Assembly (NCBI RefSeq): GCF_032854445.1
Contig: NC_088295.1
Coordinates: 19,889,385 to 19,953,384 of the forward strand
Length of the DNA stretch: 64,000 nucleotides
Direction of reading: 5' to 3'
From: Liolophura sinensis
Lineage: Eukaryota > Mollusca > Polyplacophora > Chitonida > Chitonidae
Position numbers and translations under genes: made by a program. Below are positions 48,875 through 62,400 of this stretch, in pieces. Every line of letters starts with the position of its first letter. Position 1 is the stretch's first letter. Below the pieces are notes generated by a model, which was not told the origin of the DNA, did no database searches, and saw only the letters and a program-made list of their open reading frames with translations.

Positions 48875-49697
48875 AGATCAAAGCACTCCTAGCGATCTCA
48901 TTGTCTTCAGTCGTAATTTCAGTACTCTTTTGTGCAGTCATTAATGGAGATGTGTTGGAAAACCATGAATATCAGTTTACTGTCAGTCGACTCTCTTTTT
49001 TTTTCTCTTTTTTTTTTGTTGGAGATAGGAGAAATTTAATTGTGAGTGACTAACTAGAGTGATCAAAGAGAAGTTGTGTTTGCAGGATCAGCCATAATAT
49101 CTCAAGGATTCCATAAACTCACTCGACCCGCTTCTATAACCTGCTACATGGACTTGTTTAGTTTGACGTTCTGATTAACAATTACACTGTTACCATGAAC
49201 TCTGCTATCAACGGCAGCTTTTAGCTTTTATGATTATTTTAACTTGGAAGCTTCGGCTATATTTTACTGAACAAACTCACGAGCCCAGGCCTGTAAAAGT
49301 GATGCCAGTGCAAACTAAGAGGATTTTCAATTAACATGTCGACAGAACAATGCAATTTCTCTAACAAAATAAAGATTATTGAACATTCTTTTAACTGGCA
49401 GCTGACGGCGGGTGTTAATTTCCTCGCGGCCGTGTTTCATCTTTCCTTTGATGTGGAATACACCAATCAATGCGACTGGAGACTTGCAAGCAGGCAGGTC
49501 AGTGTAAAGGATGTCGGAAGAGCACTTAATCATTGTAGAATCGTCGCCTGGCTCAGCATGTGCACACGCAGCACTGTCTGCAGGCCGGACAGGTGCGCGC
49601 TGGGTAGCACAGGCCTAGCATGCGCCATGTGGAGCCCGTGCGCGGATCAGGGGCAATTTCCTTGTTCATGAATCCTCAATCACATTTGCCTTTGATC
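48875..49697. promoter_or_regulatory. Cluster of TCF/LEF-type motifs upstream of Axin
   Basis: AGATCAAAG (48875-48883), GATCAAAG (49061-49068), CCTTTGATG (49445-49453) and CCTTTGATC (49689-49697) all match the CTTTGATS core bound by TCF/LEF. About 0.1 copy of the 7-base core is expected by chance in 820 bases. The region lies 1.4-2.2 kb upstream of the likely Axin promoter, and its right half is unusually GC-rich for this window. No gene is apparent here. Confidence 0.4.
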
Positions 49698-50695
49698 TTT
49701 TCTGTAATAGCGATTACTAAAATTGCCATTTGTTTGCGTTCTCTTCTGAAGATGTGTTCTCTGACGCCTTTTCTCTCGCTATCCTTGAAAGTTTGATTAG
49801 ATGTCGGGGAACACATCAATATGGTACAGTGTCCGTGGGTCACACATGTATATACAATATGACAATTGTCTAGTCCAGAAATCGCTCTCCTTCAGTTTTG
49901 GATAACTGGCGTGAGAGTGAGAACATTGTTCTACTATGCCAACCCACTGTATATGACGTATATTGAAGCTTGGTATAAACTGCATGGAATGAATAATTCA
50001 CATTTGTGCATGCATTGAGGCACATATATGAACAGCTAGGTTTCATTGTGGGGGTATTACTATTGTTTGTTTTGTTTTTTAAGCTCTATTTGTATACAGA
50101 CCTAAATCCTTATAAACTTACTTCTGTGTTTACATTTAGTTTCTAGTATGTAGTTGCTTAACTACATAACTGTATTCATGCCTATATATATTTTTTCTTT
50201 GTGACTATTAATCGTATCGTTTTGAAAAGTCTCTACCGGGACGAAATGCGTTAATTATGGTTTAAATACAAGCACGATGTTATATTAGTCACCCGACTTT
50301 TCGTTCATTGTTCACTTAACCTGCTTTAGCTAGCAAGTCATTCTCATATGTTTATATATAAACACACACAAAACACACACACACACAAAACATACACACA
50401 TGAAGTGAGTTGATGTTCGTTCGTATGAACATTGCTATGGGTGGCTGTTGGAACTACCCTTAGGCAGATCGTCGTGATGTGTGCATGCATGGGTACATAG
50501 TACAGTGTACGGTGCATGGCTTATCAATGCATTTTAACATTTTCTACTGCATTACAATGATTCACAGGCTTTAATATTAAAAATTATAATAAAGAATAAA
50601 GAATTTAAAGTATGTCTGAAAGCAAATTATCTGCTGCAGTGTATATAAGTTTTGCTGTGTAAACATTTACTTTTCATTAGGATTGTGACCGGCCC

Positions 50696-51057
50696 AGATG
50701 GCTCAGTTGGTAGAGCGTCTGCTTCAGTGGTGGTAGATCCAGGGTCAGTCCAGGGTCGGGTCACACCGAAGAACTTAAAAGAGGAAGTTGTAGTTTCCTC
50801 GGATGACGTCCATCCTTGAGGGGAGAGTGCAACGACTGGCTGACCCGCCTAATGGCTCGGGTTGGGCCGCTTACTTGCCTTATGTAAGTCGTCTCAGTGA
50901 TGCAGCCCTAGATAAAAGAGCGGTGGAAATCCGCCCTGGACCAAGGAGACATATTACAGGCAAGGAGACATATTACATGCACTCGAAGAACTCCTTCGTC
51001 GTCATATGACTGAAAAATTGTGAAGTACGACGTTGAACCCTAAGCACTCACTCACTA
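50696..51057 (+). mobile_element. tRNA-derived SINE, family A, copy 2
   Basis: Head GACCGGCCCAGATGGCTCAGTTGGTAGAGCGTC shows a clear tRNA A-box (TGGCTCAGTTGG). The body matches the copy at 2543-2895, and the end is CACTCACTCACT. Flanking ATTAGGATTG (50686-50695) and ATTAAGATTG (51058-51067) form a 9-of-10 target-site duplication. It carries a private internal duplication of AAGGAGACATATTACA at about 50952 and 50970. Confidence 0.9.
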
Positions 51058-51119
51058 ATTAAGATTGCTTTCCATTATACAAACAGAGGCATAAACATTT
51101 TATCTGCAGCTTAAATAAT

Positions 51120-52620
51120 TTTGTTCGTGCTTTTCCATTGCGGAGAACCTGTCTTCAGTGAAGGGGCTTTCTCCGCAATGGAAAGTTTTTCTCCATACTG
51201 GTGTAATGGTTTCCTCTCCAGTGGAAATAATATTCACTGCGGCTAACGGGTTTCTTCACAGTGTAAATAGTTTTCGGTGGAAATGTTCGGTGAAATAGTT
51301 TTCATTGGGGTTCCAAAGATTTCTCCGTGTTTAAATGTTTTTTTTTAGAGTGTTGAAGGGGAACACCGCCAAAAGAATCTCAGAATTTTTGAGTTGGTTC
51401 TGTTAAATACAACAATGAGTTGTACTTAACTCCCAACTGAACGCCATAAACCTATAGTTTTTGAAGTATGTCAATTAAGTGAATTACAAGGGGATAACTT
51501 GTAAATGGGGCAGCACAGAGATTCTCACAATGCAACGTTTGCTCACGGATCGCGCATACCCTAAATGGTATGACCATGTATTGTAAAATATTCGTACTTC
51601 TCAACGATCTGTGTGACAGAAATGAAGTTATATGTGCGATAGAAAAAGTTACATGTCAGACTGCATGATTACAACCCAATACAACCCAATGTCTGACATT
51701 TGAAGTTCACTGAACGTCTCCTTTCGTCTGCTCAACAGGTGGCGTTACAAGTGGAGGTAAATCAGTCAAAAAAAAAAAAAAAAGGCAATCTTCGGCCATG
51801 TTTCTACATATAGCGCCTCGAGCGAGAGTATAGGATGAAGGGAAACCTCGGATAAAACTGAACATTAGATTGCCCACTCAAGTCAGATATACGTCAATAG
51901 CCATACGGAAGTTTTATCTATTTGCGGATAAACTATTCGTAGTTTAAAATACCAGTACCATTTTTTTACCGTCGGCAATGTGTCCCATTAAAGTTTCCTT
52001 TGCGGTGTAAAGATTTTCTCCACGGTTCATGGAAATGTCCAACGTTTTTGCCGTTTTGAAAAGGTTTCTACTGGGGTAAAAAAAAATTTTTCAAGAACTT
52101 AAATGAAAGCAAAGATGACGGGAATATCTGAGATTGAGATTTGTTTATGGGTTTCCACTACAGAGGAAACTATCAACAACATGCATGAAGAAAACCTTTG
52201 CATCATGGTGTAAATGTGTTAAGCACGGGGAAACATTTCCAATGCAGAATAAACTTTCTACCACAGCTAAAAAAAAAATATTTGGACCAGGGAGAAAACC
52301 TTTGTGTCACCTAGAAATTATATACTGTGAACAAAACGTTTACACTGCTGAGAAAACCTTTGCACTGTGGAGAAATGGTTTACCCTATATACAGAGTTAA
52401 CTTTCACACTGCGGAGAAAAACATTACACCAAGGTGCGTTGAAAACCTTTACACCACAGAGAAAGCGTTAACACTGAAAACCTTTACACCACAGAGAAAG
52501 CGGTATCACTGGAAATCTTTAATTTACACCATAGAGAAAGTTGTAACACTGAAAACCTTTACACCACAGAGAAACACTGAATACGTTTATACCGTGAAGA
52601 AAGCCACAATGCACGGAGGA
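51120..52620. repeat. Degenerate minisatellite in two opposite orientations
   Basis: From 52150 to 52620 the plus strand repeats words like ACACTGCGGAGAAAACCTTTACACC, the cleanest stretch being three ~35-base units at 52440-52570. From 51120 to about 52080 the same word occurs reverse-complemented (TCTCCGCAATGGAAAGTTTTTCTCC, GCGGTGTAAAGATTTTCTCC). A MITE-like or unique stretch (51360-51950) separates the better-preserved parts. Translation superficially resembles zinc-finger linkers but lacks the Cys/His pairs. Confidence 0.7.
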
Positions 52621-52998
52621 AACTACACAGAAAATTGTTTATTCCGAGAATATACCTGCATGCTTGGATGTGCATAAAGCAGGGAAACTCTTGAATTTTC
52701 AAGGAAAGGTTTGATACATATACACAACAGCTTAAAAGTTTGTCTTTGACATACTGTCTCGCGCGCTAATGTTACCGCCTGCATGGAGTCGCGCCTGGTC
52801 TCGATCAACCTGCTCATCCTGTCGCCTTCCACTTCACGGGACCAATACGCGCGCGACTTGCACCCTCCGCGCGTCGTGTGTCGCGACTCAAAGGACGAGA
52901 ATTCCTCATTATTTTTCCATACATGTGATTTCAAGTTAGAATTTTCTTTGTGTATTGCTGCAATCGTTATTGTAGATACACGTTATAGCTAAAATATG

Positions 52999-53500
52999 AA
53001 CTCCAGTATGAGAAAATAGGTCTGCAATACCTGTATTGGGTGATCCGATCATGCACCAGTGAATCACTCTATAAAGTTCCACTGACTTTAGCTCAGCATA
53101 ATTTAGTGATATAGCTTTACAGGTCATATGTCAACTCTGTCTTGAAAAAATAGGTTAAAGTTCATTTAGGCGATCATGAACACTGAATACGTTCTGGGAG
53201 GCTAAAAAGCGAAACCATGTATGAGGTTTCCTCGGATTTGGCTGAGAAGGTTTTGGAGTCATGGTTTTACAAGTCACATATATATTAACTCCGACCTGAG
53301 GGAGTATGTCAGAGGTCAATTGCACTAATATCTTTTCGAGGAGAAACCATGCAGTGAATACCTTCCAGTTTCATTTAATATTATAACTTCAGAGATACAG
53401 ACTGAGAAACTCTGACCCCAGAATGTAGGTCGAAGGTCATTTAAGCCAACCATACTTTAAATATGAATTCTAACCACAAGAAAGCAGGGCAAAGGTCAGT
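52999..53500. repeat. Loose tandem repeat of roughly 60-150 bases
   Basis: A similar phrase, AACTC(C/T)GacctGAg..gtAggTcaaAGGTCA, recurs at about 52999, 53131, 53288, 53408 and 53468. Copies are diverged and spacing varies, so the boundaries are approximate. Confidence 0.4.
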
Positions 53501-54346
53501 AAAATACTACCCGACCATGTTAATTTTTTTAGGATTTCTAATAAACAAGTAGACTAAAGTTTATAACAATGTTATTTTGCATGATAACGCCAAGACAGGC
53601 GGACATACATGACTGCATCAACACGATTTGGTCATATTCCACACAGAGATTAAAAAACTTTATTCCATGCATTCGTGAAAGGTGTGAACTTTATTTTTTT
53701 ATCTGTGGAGAAAACATTCGCAACCAACCACTGCATGTAATGACGCCAACAGTAAACAAGCCAAGTAATCAATAAAAAAATTCAACGATTGATCACTATA
53801 CTTTAGCTTATTGATCAAGTACATATACATGTAGTAGCGACTGTCTATCTGTATTTTATACGGACAATATATACGTCTTTACCATCAAGACAATAATTCT
53901 GGTTCATGTGAGAGACAATTAAGGGTGTTCGCTAAAGCGCAATGAAGCCGCATTCTCTGCAATAGAGTGAGATGTTGAGCTGTTTGACTGTAATGAATTA
54001 TCAGTATGTTCTGTGAACAGGTTATTGCCGCGAAACAACTTTCATTAATTATACACGGCTTGCAAGCTGAGCGTGTACCACTATTATTTAGTCAGCTTCA
54101 AAGCTATGTCATCGCGAACACTTCAATTGGTCTCCTTGAATGGCGATATAGCGTGAACCGATGTGCATCTATTGACCTACACACACGCGATACATCAGCA
54201 TCCTTAGTAGCCCAGATATGCGTTTCCTGGATACCCCATTACCTGGTCATGCGAATGGACCGATTGCACGTGCATTGACTGAGAAATGATACTGGAATAT
54301 AAGCTGTATAAATAATACATATTTATGTATATTAAATCAAAGAAAG

Positions 54347-54570
54347 GGGCCTCCGTGAGGACGGTGGTTAACTAGCCATCGCGGCATAATGACCAAGAAG
54401 CCTCTCACCAAAGTGGACGCTCTCAAGTCCACCTCAAGCTGGCTTTGCGGCCGTACGCGGGAAGGTGTGACAGCAACCTGTGTATGGTCGTGGGTTTTCC
54501 CTGGGCCCTGCCGTCGTATACGTGAAATATTCTGAGTACGGTGTAAAACACCAATCAAAATAAATAAATT
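54347..54570 (+). mobile_element. Family-B SINE, nearly full copy
   Basis: Head GGGGCCTCCGTGAGGACGGTGGTTA, B-box-like CTCAAGTCCACC, CGTACGCGGGAAGGTGTGACAGCAACC block and the tail ATTCTGAGTACGGTGTAAAACACCAATCAAAATAAATAAA. Confidence 0.8.
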
Positions 54571-57500
54571 AAAGAAAGATGCCAGAAGCCTTGAAATTGT
54601 TTTTTGAGAGAATTGCACTGAACCATGTTCAGGGGACTTTTTGAATAAGTTTATATAATAAAATAACTTAACATCCCTGATCGAGAAAAATAATCACCGC
54701 GCAAATTGGCAGGCGCATTTCTATAAATTTAAGGCACCCAGAGCTGGATTCGAACACGCGACCTCATAGCTTAAGGGGTTGTGGTCGACCCACAGCCCAC
54801 TTTCCCCAAACCATATAACATGATCATCGTTCATTTTTTTCGTTAAACACGTCGTCTTATTCACAACATTACAACACATGCACGGAGACATGCTTTTAGA
54901 AAAAAAAAATGATCCGATGCCGGTATTTAAAAAGTAAAAAAGGGAAAAAAAAATATTGAAAGGCTTAATAAGAGAACAAAATTATTTATATATGGCCAGA
55001 AGTTGCTCACGAGTGGACACATTGCTGTACATATATACGCTGCGGGACTGTATGTACATGAATAGGACTCCCGTCTTATCCACATACATGTAGATATATC
55101 AGAACTCCATGTGAATTATAAGCGCCTGGAATCCTATCCACAGATTAGGTGTACGGGGTTGTTGGCTCAGCATGTCAATAATGTATAATTGCTGTAAACG
55201 ATGAACATGCTGTGTGAGAAACACACACGTGTGGCGGGGTCCGATATCGGCTACATGCAGAGTAAATACAGTTTTTGTACAAACGGCGAAACTTGCTACA
55301 GCGTAATGTCCGTTTAACTGGAACCCAAGATTAAAATAACACATAAATGATCCTATTGATGTCAGATAACGCTTTAGCCATTAAATCAATTGGCTCAAAT
55401 TTGGTGCTTTGATACTGAATGGGTTATCCTTTGAAGTGCTCTTTGATGAAAAGGCCAATACCTTCAAAGCGTTATGATTACCACAGCTTCTCCTCACTCA
55501 AACGATGAACGTGGGAGCCATTTTTTTCTTTACTACTTTTTTCCCCATCAGCCTCACCGGGACTCGTAATGCGTGATGTAACGATCTGGCAATGGTTGTG
55601 CGGGCGCAACTGCGGGAATCACAAGGTACAGTCACTAAGTGGAAAACATTTTGTCTTCAGTGGTATAAAAAATGGGAGGCGCATGTAAAGCGAATCGTGC
55701 TAGTCGTCCGCATCTGGAGGTAATTAACTTTAACGTGTTTTCCATTTCGCCGCCGCGCCTTGGTCACGTTGTCTAAGGATAGAGGCTGGACCGAGTGCCC
55801 GGTGTCAGACAAGTTACGTAATACACTGAAACTGGAAACCCTGATCCTAGACGACAATAATAGTTTAAAAGATCATCTTTTCATGAACCATATATGGAAG
55901 TTAAATTAAAGGTGCCCATGGGCTATGTAGAGAACACTACGTAGAGATATCACTTCAATATTGAACACTGCAACTTCGTCGCAGCACACGCTCCTATGTG
56001 TACGTATGACACCTAACCCAAGTCAATTTAAAAAAAAAAAAAACCTGAGCAAAAGATTTTTTCCATAAGAGTTTTGTTCATCCTATATTTTACGTGTAAC
56101 AGGTCATATAGGTGGAGTGCAAGAAAATTCAGGTTAGTGCTTGGAAATTTGCATATTCACAATTTCGGAAACAGAAGATAACACATTTACCCTTAACCAG
56201 CATTTAACCAACAAAATCTGTTTGTTGGTCACTGCAAAATCTTTGATCAAACAAGATGTATATGAATAATATATCACTGTGTCGGTTGTTTTCTAGTCGT
56301 CAACAATCCTTCTGTTCAAGAAATTGGGTATCAGAGTTATCCACCCCCAATAGGCCCACACTGCATGCATACTACAGTTATCTCCCCTGAAAATCTTGAA
56401 ACGGGCGAATATGGACACAGACCCCCATTACAACTTCCGATTGTAGTCCTGTGAATTTTAGGGTATAAAGTCTTTTTTTGCCTCCAGGCGTCCATTTTTG
56501 GTGCACAGGTGCATGCTTGGTATTAAAATGCTGGAAACTGTCTAAACTTTGAGGAGGTATGAGCTTTATTGATGAAAGTTTGAAATTCTGGGTGAGAGGA
56601 CACAAGGTGTGAGGTAGTGATGAGGCTGCGAGTGACGTCCCCTTGGCGTTGCTAGGCACGCCTCCCAGCTGCCGGCATGGAAAGGTCCAGATTTTGACGG
56701 TCAACCAGTGTCAAGATTTTTATGGCTTCTTTCTCACAGGCTGGGCCAGGTATGCACCAAAGCTTATTGGCCACGGAATGTTTGGGACTGAGCTACAGCG
56801 CTAGACGTTAACATTGTCGCTTATGGAAAATTAATGGGGGTCCGTGGCCATATTATAAGAAGCGTGCTCCATCAAATTGTCAAATAAATAAATTAAGAAC
56901 CACATGGAAGATTAAAAAAGAACTTTATCTGACTTTACAACAGTATTCAGCAATTTACATCAACCAATACACCTGACAGCCAAACCGGAACACACCTCAT
57001 TCAGTTAAACGTTGTACAAAAATAGCATGTTTACGAAAATTTTGGACAACATGCAGGTTTGAGCAATCCCACAGGACAAGAACACAACACAGAATTATCA
57101 TTAACAGTATAGACGACCTACTGTACCGTGTGACAGTAAGTTCAACAGAACTACACTCCTGTTTACATTAATCAATCTATGAACTTTTACCAGATAAAGG
57201 TAACCGTGCTCTTCTGGTGGTGTATTTTCATCGCTTAATCCTACTGATATATCAAGGCAGAAAAAAGTTACCTCCCCCTGTTCAAGGAAGCCGTTTTATG
57301 AAACAAGTAATGTTCCCCAATACATACATACAAAATAAATACATGTAAGTTGTATACAGTATTACAGACACCTTCATGGGGTTTAGTTATAAATTTAAAT
57401 TCAGTTTTCTGCATAACTTGAAATTATTTCACTTCACTAAGGCCAGTCAGGTTTAGGACTGGAGGGAAGAGATCACACGAGGACACAGTATGTTGTCATG

Positions 57501-59483
57501 TGGGCCTATGTTTCCGCATACCTATCAGCGCACAAGAAAACTATCACAAGGCATGTTTAGTGACAGAGTAACATAAATATCTAATGGGGGTTATACATGT
57601 TGATAAGCTCATTATGCTGAATATACAAGACAGATAGATAAGAATAAAAGAGAGAATGGTGTTTCAGATAAAGACAATCTTGGAAGTGAATTTTTGCTGT
57701 TTACAAAATGTATACATTCTTATAAAAGCAGCACGTAAACGTTTCATAACTACTATAGATGCTAACATGTAAACATTTTTGTTTCATATTCCCATAAAAA
57801 TCATGATATACACACACACACATATACTTCACTATGGGCATGTGTAAACTAAACAAAGACTCAATCCATAATTTTCATAGAATTAACATAGAAATGTTAA
57901 GTTGATATAGGTGGAGATCTATATACAATAAGCAATTTGATATCGTTGGGTATTACTGGCTTTCAAATATCCACTGTAATACAAATCTTGTGCAGTGTTA
58001 CCTGCTGATAACATTCTGATTCTGATACAATTGTGAAAAGTTTCTAGCCATCACAACCAAATCTACAGGTAACAACTACCTGCTAACAGCAGTATGTTTA
58101 TGCTTTGATTCTGGCGTCTACATAATCTTTTAAGAGCCTACTTTGCACAAGGGTTATAAACAGGGGAAAATCTTCAGACCTTTCCATAATAGTGTCCATT
58201 TCCCTCTCTATTTTACCTAAACTGATTCTGCTTGCAATATTTTACACAGAATATATCTCTAATGCTTTTTTTCCCCTCTTAATATTCATCTATAGTTTTA
58301 CACTAGCCATTTTTTTCAAGAGTAAAATCAGTATTCAACACCAGATTTGCACCTGAAGCTTCATGTACCACAGGCTGAATGCAGTCTAATTAGATTTTAG
58401 AGGAGCAGGACAGATATCTTCTTTTGACATTTATGGTCAAAAAAAAAATTCACAACTCTTTGACACTTGTGACAGCAACTGTATTAGACAGGCGTATGGA
58501 ACCATGGTCATTACGGTAAAAAGTTTCAAAAATATGATTAAAACAAAGAGTTCTAAGACAAAGAAATCTGCAACACATTCATTTTACCAAGTATGTAAAT
58601 AACAATTAATGAAAACTGATTTTTTGTGCCTTAACAAGGTATAATATAGTAAAGACACTGCCAGTCCCCTCAATGACTTGTTATGGCTTCCAATTACAGA
58701 ATTAGCCGACCATGACAAAAGTAAATATCCCCCTGACCAATGATTCAAGCAACTCTTTATGCCCTTCAGTTGCCAGTAACATATGAACACATTCAGTAAC
58801 ACTGAATTCTTTGAAATTTGAATTATACCAGTTATCATGTTGCTTTTCCTCACAATTTGTTTATACAAATAAACATGCTGCAATGAAATAGTTCTGAAAG
58901 GTACTTTTTTCCATCTAAGACAATGGCACTAATCTTTGTCCACAGGAATTGTACACCATCATCCAATTTATCATAATTTATAATGACTTTCTAGGACTAT
59001 TGTACCATAGGAAGTGTCCTCAGTAAACAATTCTGTTCTACAACAACTACATGGAATGAGTGTTCTATTCATTGGCACGTACTTGGGGCGCTCTCAGCCA
59101 CTAATTCATTGTTCAATCTGCCACCATAAGCCACCAGTAGTGCCACTGCATACACTAAGGGTAACAAATGTGGAGTTGGTGACTTTACTAAACATGTCTT
59201 AGTTCATGTGATGACTGGAAAACTTGGCATTCACATGGAGCCTCCCAGGGCTCATAGAATTTACTGCCACTGAATGTCAAATCAATGGCTAGAACATGTC
59301 ACTTGTACTTCTACCACTGATCACAAACAGAAATATCTGGAGATGAAGCAGGTGCTAACTGAACACCCAGAAATGGCCTCCGCTGTATGTATTAACCACT
59401 TTCCTCTGTCACAGGTCTTCCATTTGCATGGAATGTAAGTTTCACTCAATGTCTCCACAAACTCTGATAGGATCCTGGCTTTG

Positions 59484-62400
59484 CTAGGACAGTGTGTTAT
59501 CCAACACCATTTCAAGAAACTGCAAGAATAAGTATGTGAAATATAGTCAGTGATGCAACGAAATTGCTATATATGTTTGTTATGCATGAAGAAAAACAGA
59601 TCAAAATAAAATAGAAGATGTATATGAGTCTTTCTGGTCAGTGAAGCATGTGTCATTTTGTAAATAGAGGCACATCTTTTCTGGATGTTGAGGCAAATGT
59701 CTTTTGGGATCCTGAGGTAAATGTCTTTCTGGAAACTGAGGTTTGTGACTTTCTGGATACTGAAGCTACTGGCTTTCTGGATATCTAACCTCATGCTTTT
59801 TTGGATACTGAGAAACATGTGTTTCTGGATAATGAGGTTCATGACTTCCTTGATATTGAGGATAGTGTATTTCTTGATACTGTGGTTCATACTTTTCTGG
59901 ATACCAAGAGGCTCGTGTCTTTTTGAAAACTGAGGCACATGTCTACTTGCATATAGAGGCATGTTTTTGTTGATACCGAGGTTGAGGACACTGAGGCTAA
60001 CGTCTTTCTGGATACTGAAAGACTCATGTCTTTTTGTAAACTGTAGTTTAACTCTTTCTGAATACTGAAGCATGTTTTGCACATTGAAGCACTTTCTGAG
60101 GCATACATCTTTCTGGTATTGAAGACACACATGTCCTTCATTCTGGATCCTACGGCATGCACCTTTCTGGATAATGAGGCATACATTTGCATATTATTAG
60201 TTTCATGGTTGCTAAGTGATAGGAAATGGAAAAATATGATGTCAGTAATAGGGTTATATGAGCATTGCTGACACCATATATTTCCATATCCTATCAATAA
60301 GTAACCATGTAGCAAATTTATCCTGCAAAAGAGCTATAAATTCAGTGCATAAGGTCAATGAATAGGTGAATCGTTTCAGTGATGTAACCATTGTTTCTAA
60401 ACTGAACAAAAGAAGATAACCTTCTCTGCAAACATATTTGACATCGACTGCAGGATAAGGAAGTATACACGTCTCCCACGAGTACTTTGTCTGATGCAGG
60501 ATCATGAGGCCTTCATGGTTTGTCTTTCTGGGTAACCGAGTCATGCATGTTCCAGACACTGGGATATATATGTATCTTTGTGAATACTGAGGTATATGTC
60601 TTTGTTTATATTATGGTATATGACATAGTGAATATTGAGGTTTATACTTTTCTGAATATTGAGGTATAGGTCTTTGTGATGTGAATATTGAGGTTTATGT
60701 CTTTGTGAATATTGAGGTACATGTCTTTGTGAACATTGAGGCACATGTCTTTCTGAATAATGAGGCACAGGTCGATATGGGACAGATCAGCCTCTCGTAC
60801 ATCAAGCTATATGAATGGAGTTGCTCTATGTGTGCACTGTTGCCATAATATTTAATGCATAACTGTCATTTACACCAAGGTCAATTTACTTATTCCCTTG
60901 GGCGTAATGTATCACTCCAGAGTAAGTTATTTGTCACTCTATAAAGTATGGCTACTAATATATCCGAACTAAACTTCAAACTGAAAATTATCTGTCTTTT
61001 GAGAAGTACGTAATAAGTATTCAACATACATGTTTAGTTTATGACATGGTAAATGGTTTCTTAGCTTTATTAGTTTTATATCATAGTGTAGAGCCTCACC
61101 TGTTCATAACTGATATGTATAACACCTTGCTGTTGTACATCATGTGCCCTGAATTTATCTGTGAGAGATTTCAGCATGACGCAGGCCTGGATGAAGTCAT
61201 CAAACTGTATGGTTGTTGTACTCCTTTTATCAAACACTCTGACTACAAGCTGACAAAACTGGGGGGATCTGGACATGAATAAATACAGATTTTTGTCAAG
61301 ACAGTTACAGTTCTTTTTCTTAAAATTCTCGTAACATTCCTTTTATTTCCATTTTTTCATAATGATGTAATGTTATCCTCAACTTACATGTCTCCAAAAA
61401 TGTGTGTACAAAACATAAAATCAAAATGCCTTTATAGTAAGCTAGTGTGACATAAGATTATTTTTAATCTTGACTCACTGGAAGTAACAACAGTTGTATC
61501 AGGTAACAACAAAACATACTTCCAGGGAACCATGGACGATTCACGGGAACAACTTTGTTTCAAACATATTCTTCCAAACAATATATCAACTTACAGTCTG
61601 TAGCCAAAGGCATTAAAAGCATTATTAAGTTCTCCGGCATCTATATTTCCTGACCGGTCAGTGTCAAACCTGTCAAAAACAAATCACCAAATATTACCAT
61701 AAAATATATTGAGCAAGGTCTTTCAAATGTCCTACACGGCTACAGCAAAAACGAAAAGCAATTAAGAAATATATATTTATCTATTTGACCGGTGTTTAAC
61801 CTCTTACTCAAGAATATTTAACTTATCCAACAGGAGCTAGCATTATGGTGGGAGGATACCGGGCACAGCTAGAGAGGAAGCCAGCATGAGCAGGTCTTGA
61901 ACTCACAACAGCAGCACTGGTGAGAGGCTCTGGAGACATTGTGCTATACTAGTAAGAAATAAATAAAATCAGTCAACAGTCCTCCCAAAAACATGTCTGG
62001 ATACAAAATTCATACTTTCTGGAGAATATATAAGTTTATGTGTACTTAATCATTCAACCTGATTCAATTTGATTCACATAAATAATGCTTTCCCATTAAA
62101 ATACTAAACCTGTCAAAACATGATTTCCATTCCTGAATGTACTTCCATAGTGCTGCAAATTCATGAATGTCAATTGTTCCACTTCTGGAAAAGGAAAAAG
62201 CAGAACTAAAGTTTTAAAGGTAACTGCAAAGATTTTCCATCTGAATACCTGGGAATGATTTGTTACATATTTCTGGTATTTGGCAACATCCTTTGAAACG
62301 CTGTGGCATTAAAGTGGTGCTGGGTCAATGATCTGTCATCAACATTACAAAAACTGTTACAGGCAATAAAAGTTCCACATATCCATACAAAAACAACCTG

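Larger units (their letters stand above)
47491..59483. other. Intergenic region between Axin and peflin
   Basis: No coding exon could be supported in 12 kb. It contains the TCF-motif cluster, a CA-rich tract (50361-50401), a family-A SINE (50696-51057), inverted minisatellite arrays (51120-52620), a loose ~130-bp repeat (52999-53500), a family-B SINE (54347-54570) and a tRNA-like minus-strand fragment near 54730-54770. A GC-rich patch with a possible RFX/X-box-like word (GTTGCTAGGCAC, 56648) is at 56.58-56.7 kb. The 3' untranslated region of peflin must lie at the right end. Confidence 0.55.

Noticed and set aside
49336-49671. 111-codon plus-strand ORF in GC-rich sequence, Cys-rich at its end
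   Set aside because: No homology recognised and no flanking splice signals; better explained as a GC-rich noncoding (possibly regulatory) patch.
52134-52677. Zinc-finger-like reading (TAEKTF, TTEK) across two ORFs
   Set aside because: There are no Cys-x2-Cys or His-x3-His pairs at the right spacing. It is a degenerate minisatellite.
56378-56704. 108-codon minus-strand ORF near an X-box-like GTTGCTAGGCAC
   Set aside because: Composition is not protein-like, there are no splice partners, and a promoter reading would be guesswork.
61076-61282. Plus-strand 78-codon ORF
   Set aside because: It is antisense to the peflin exon 61100-61268, which has clear penta-EF-hand similarity and correct phase.
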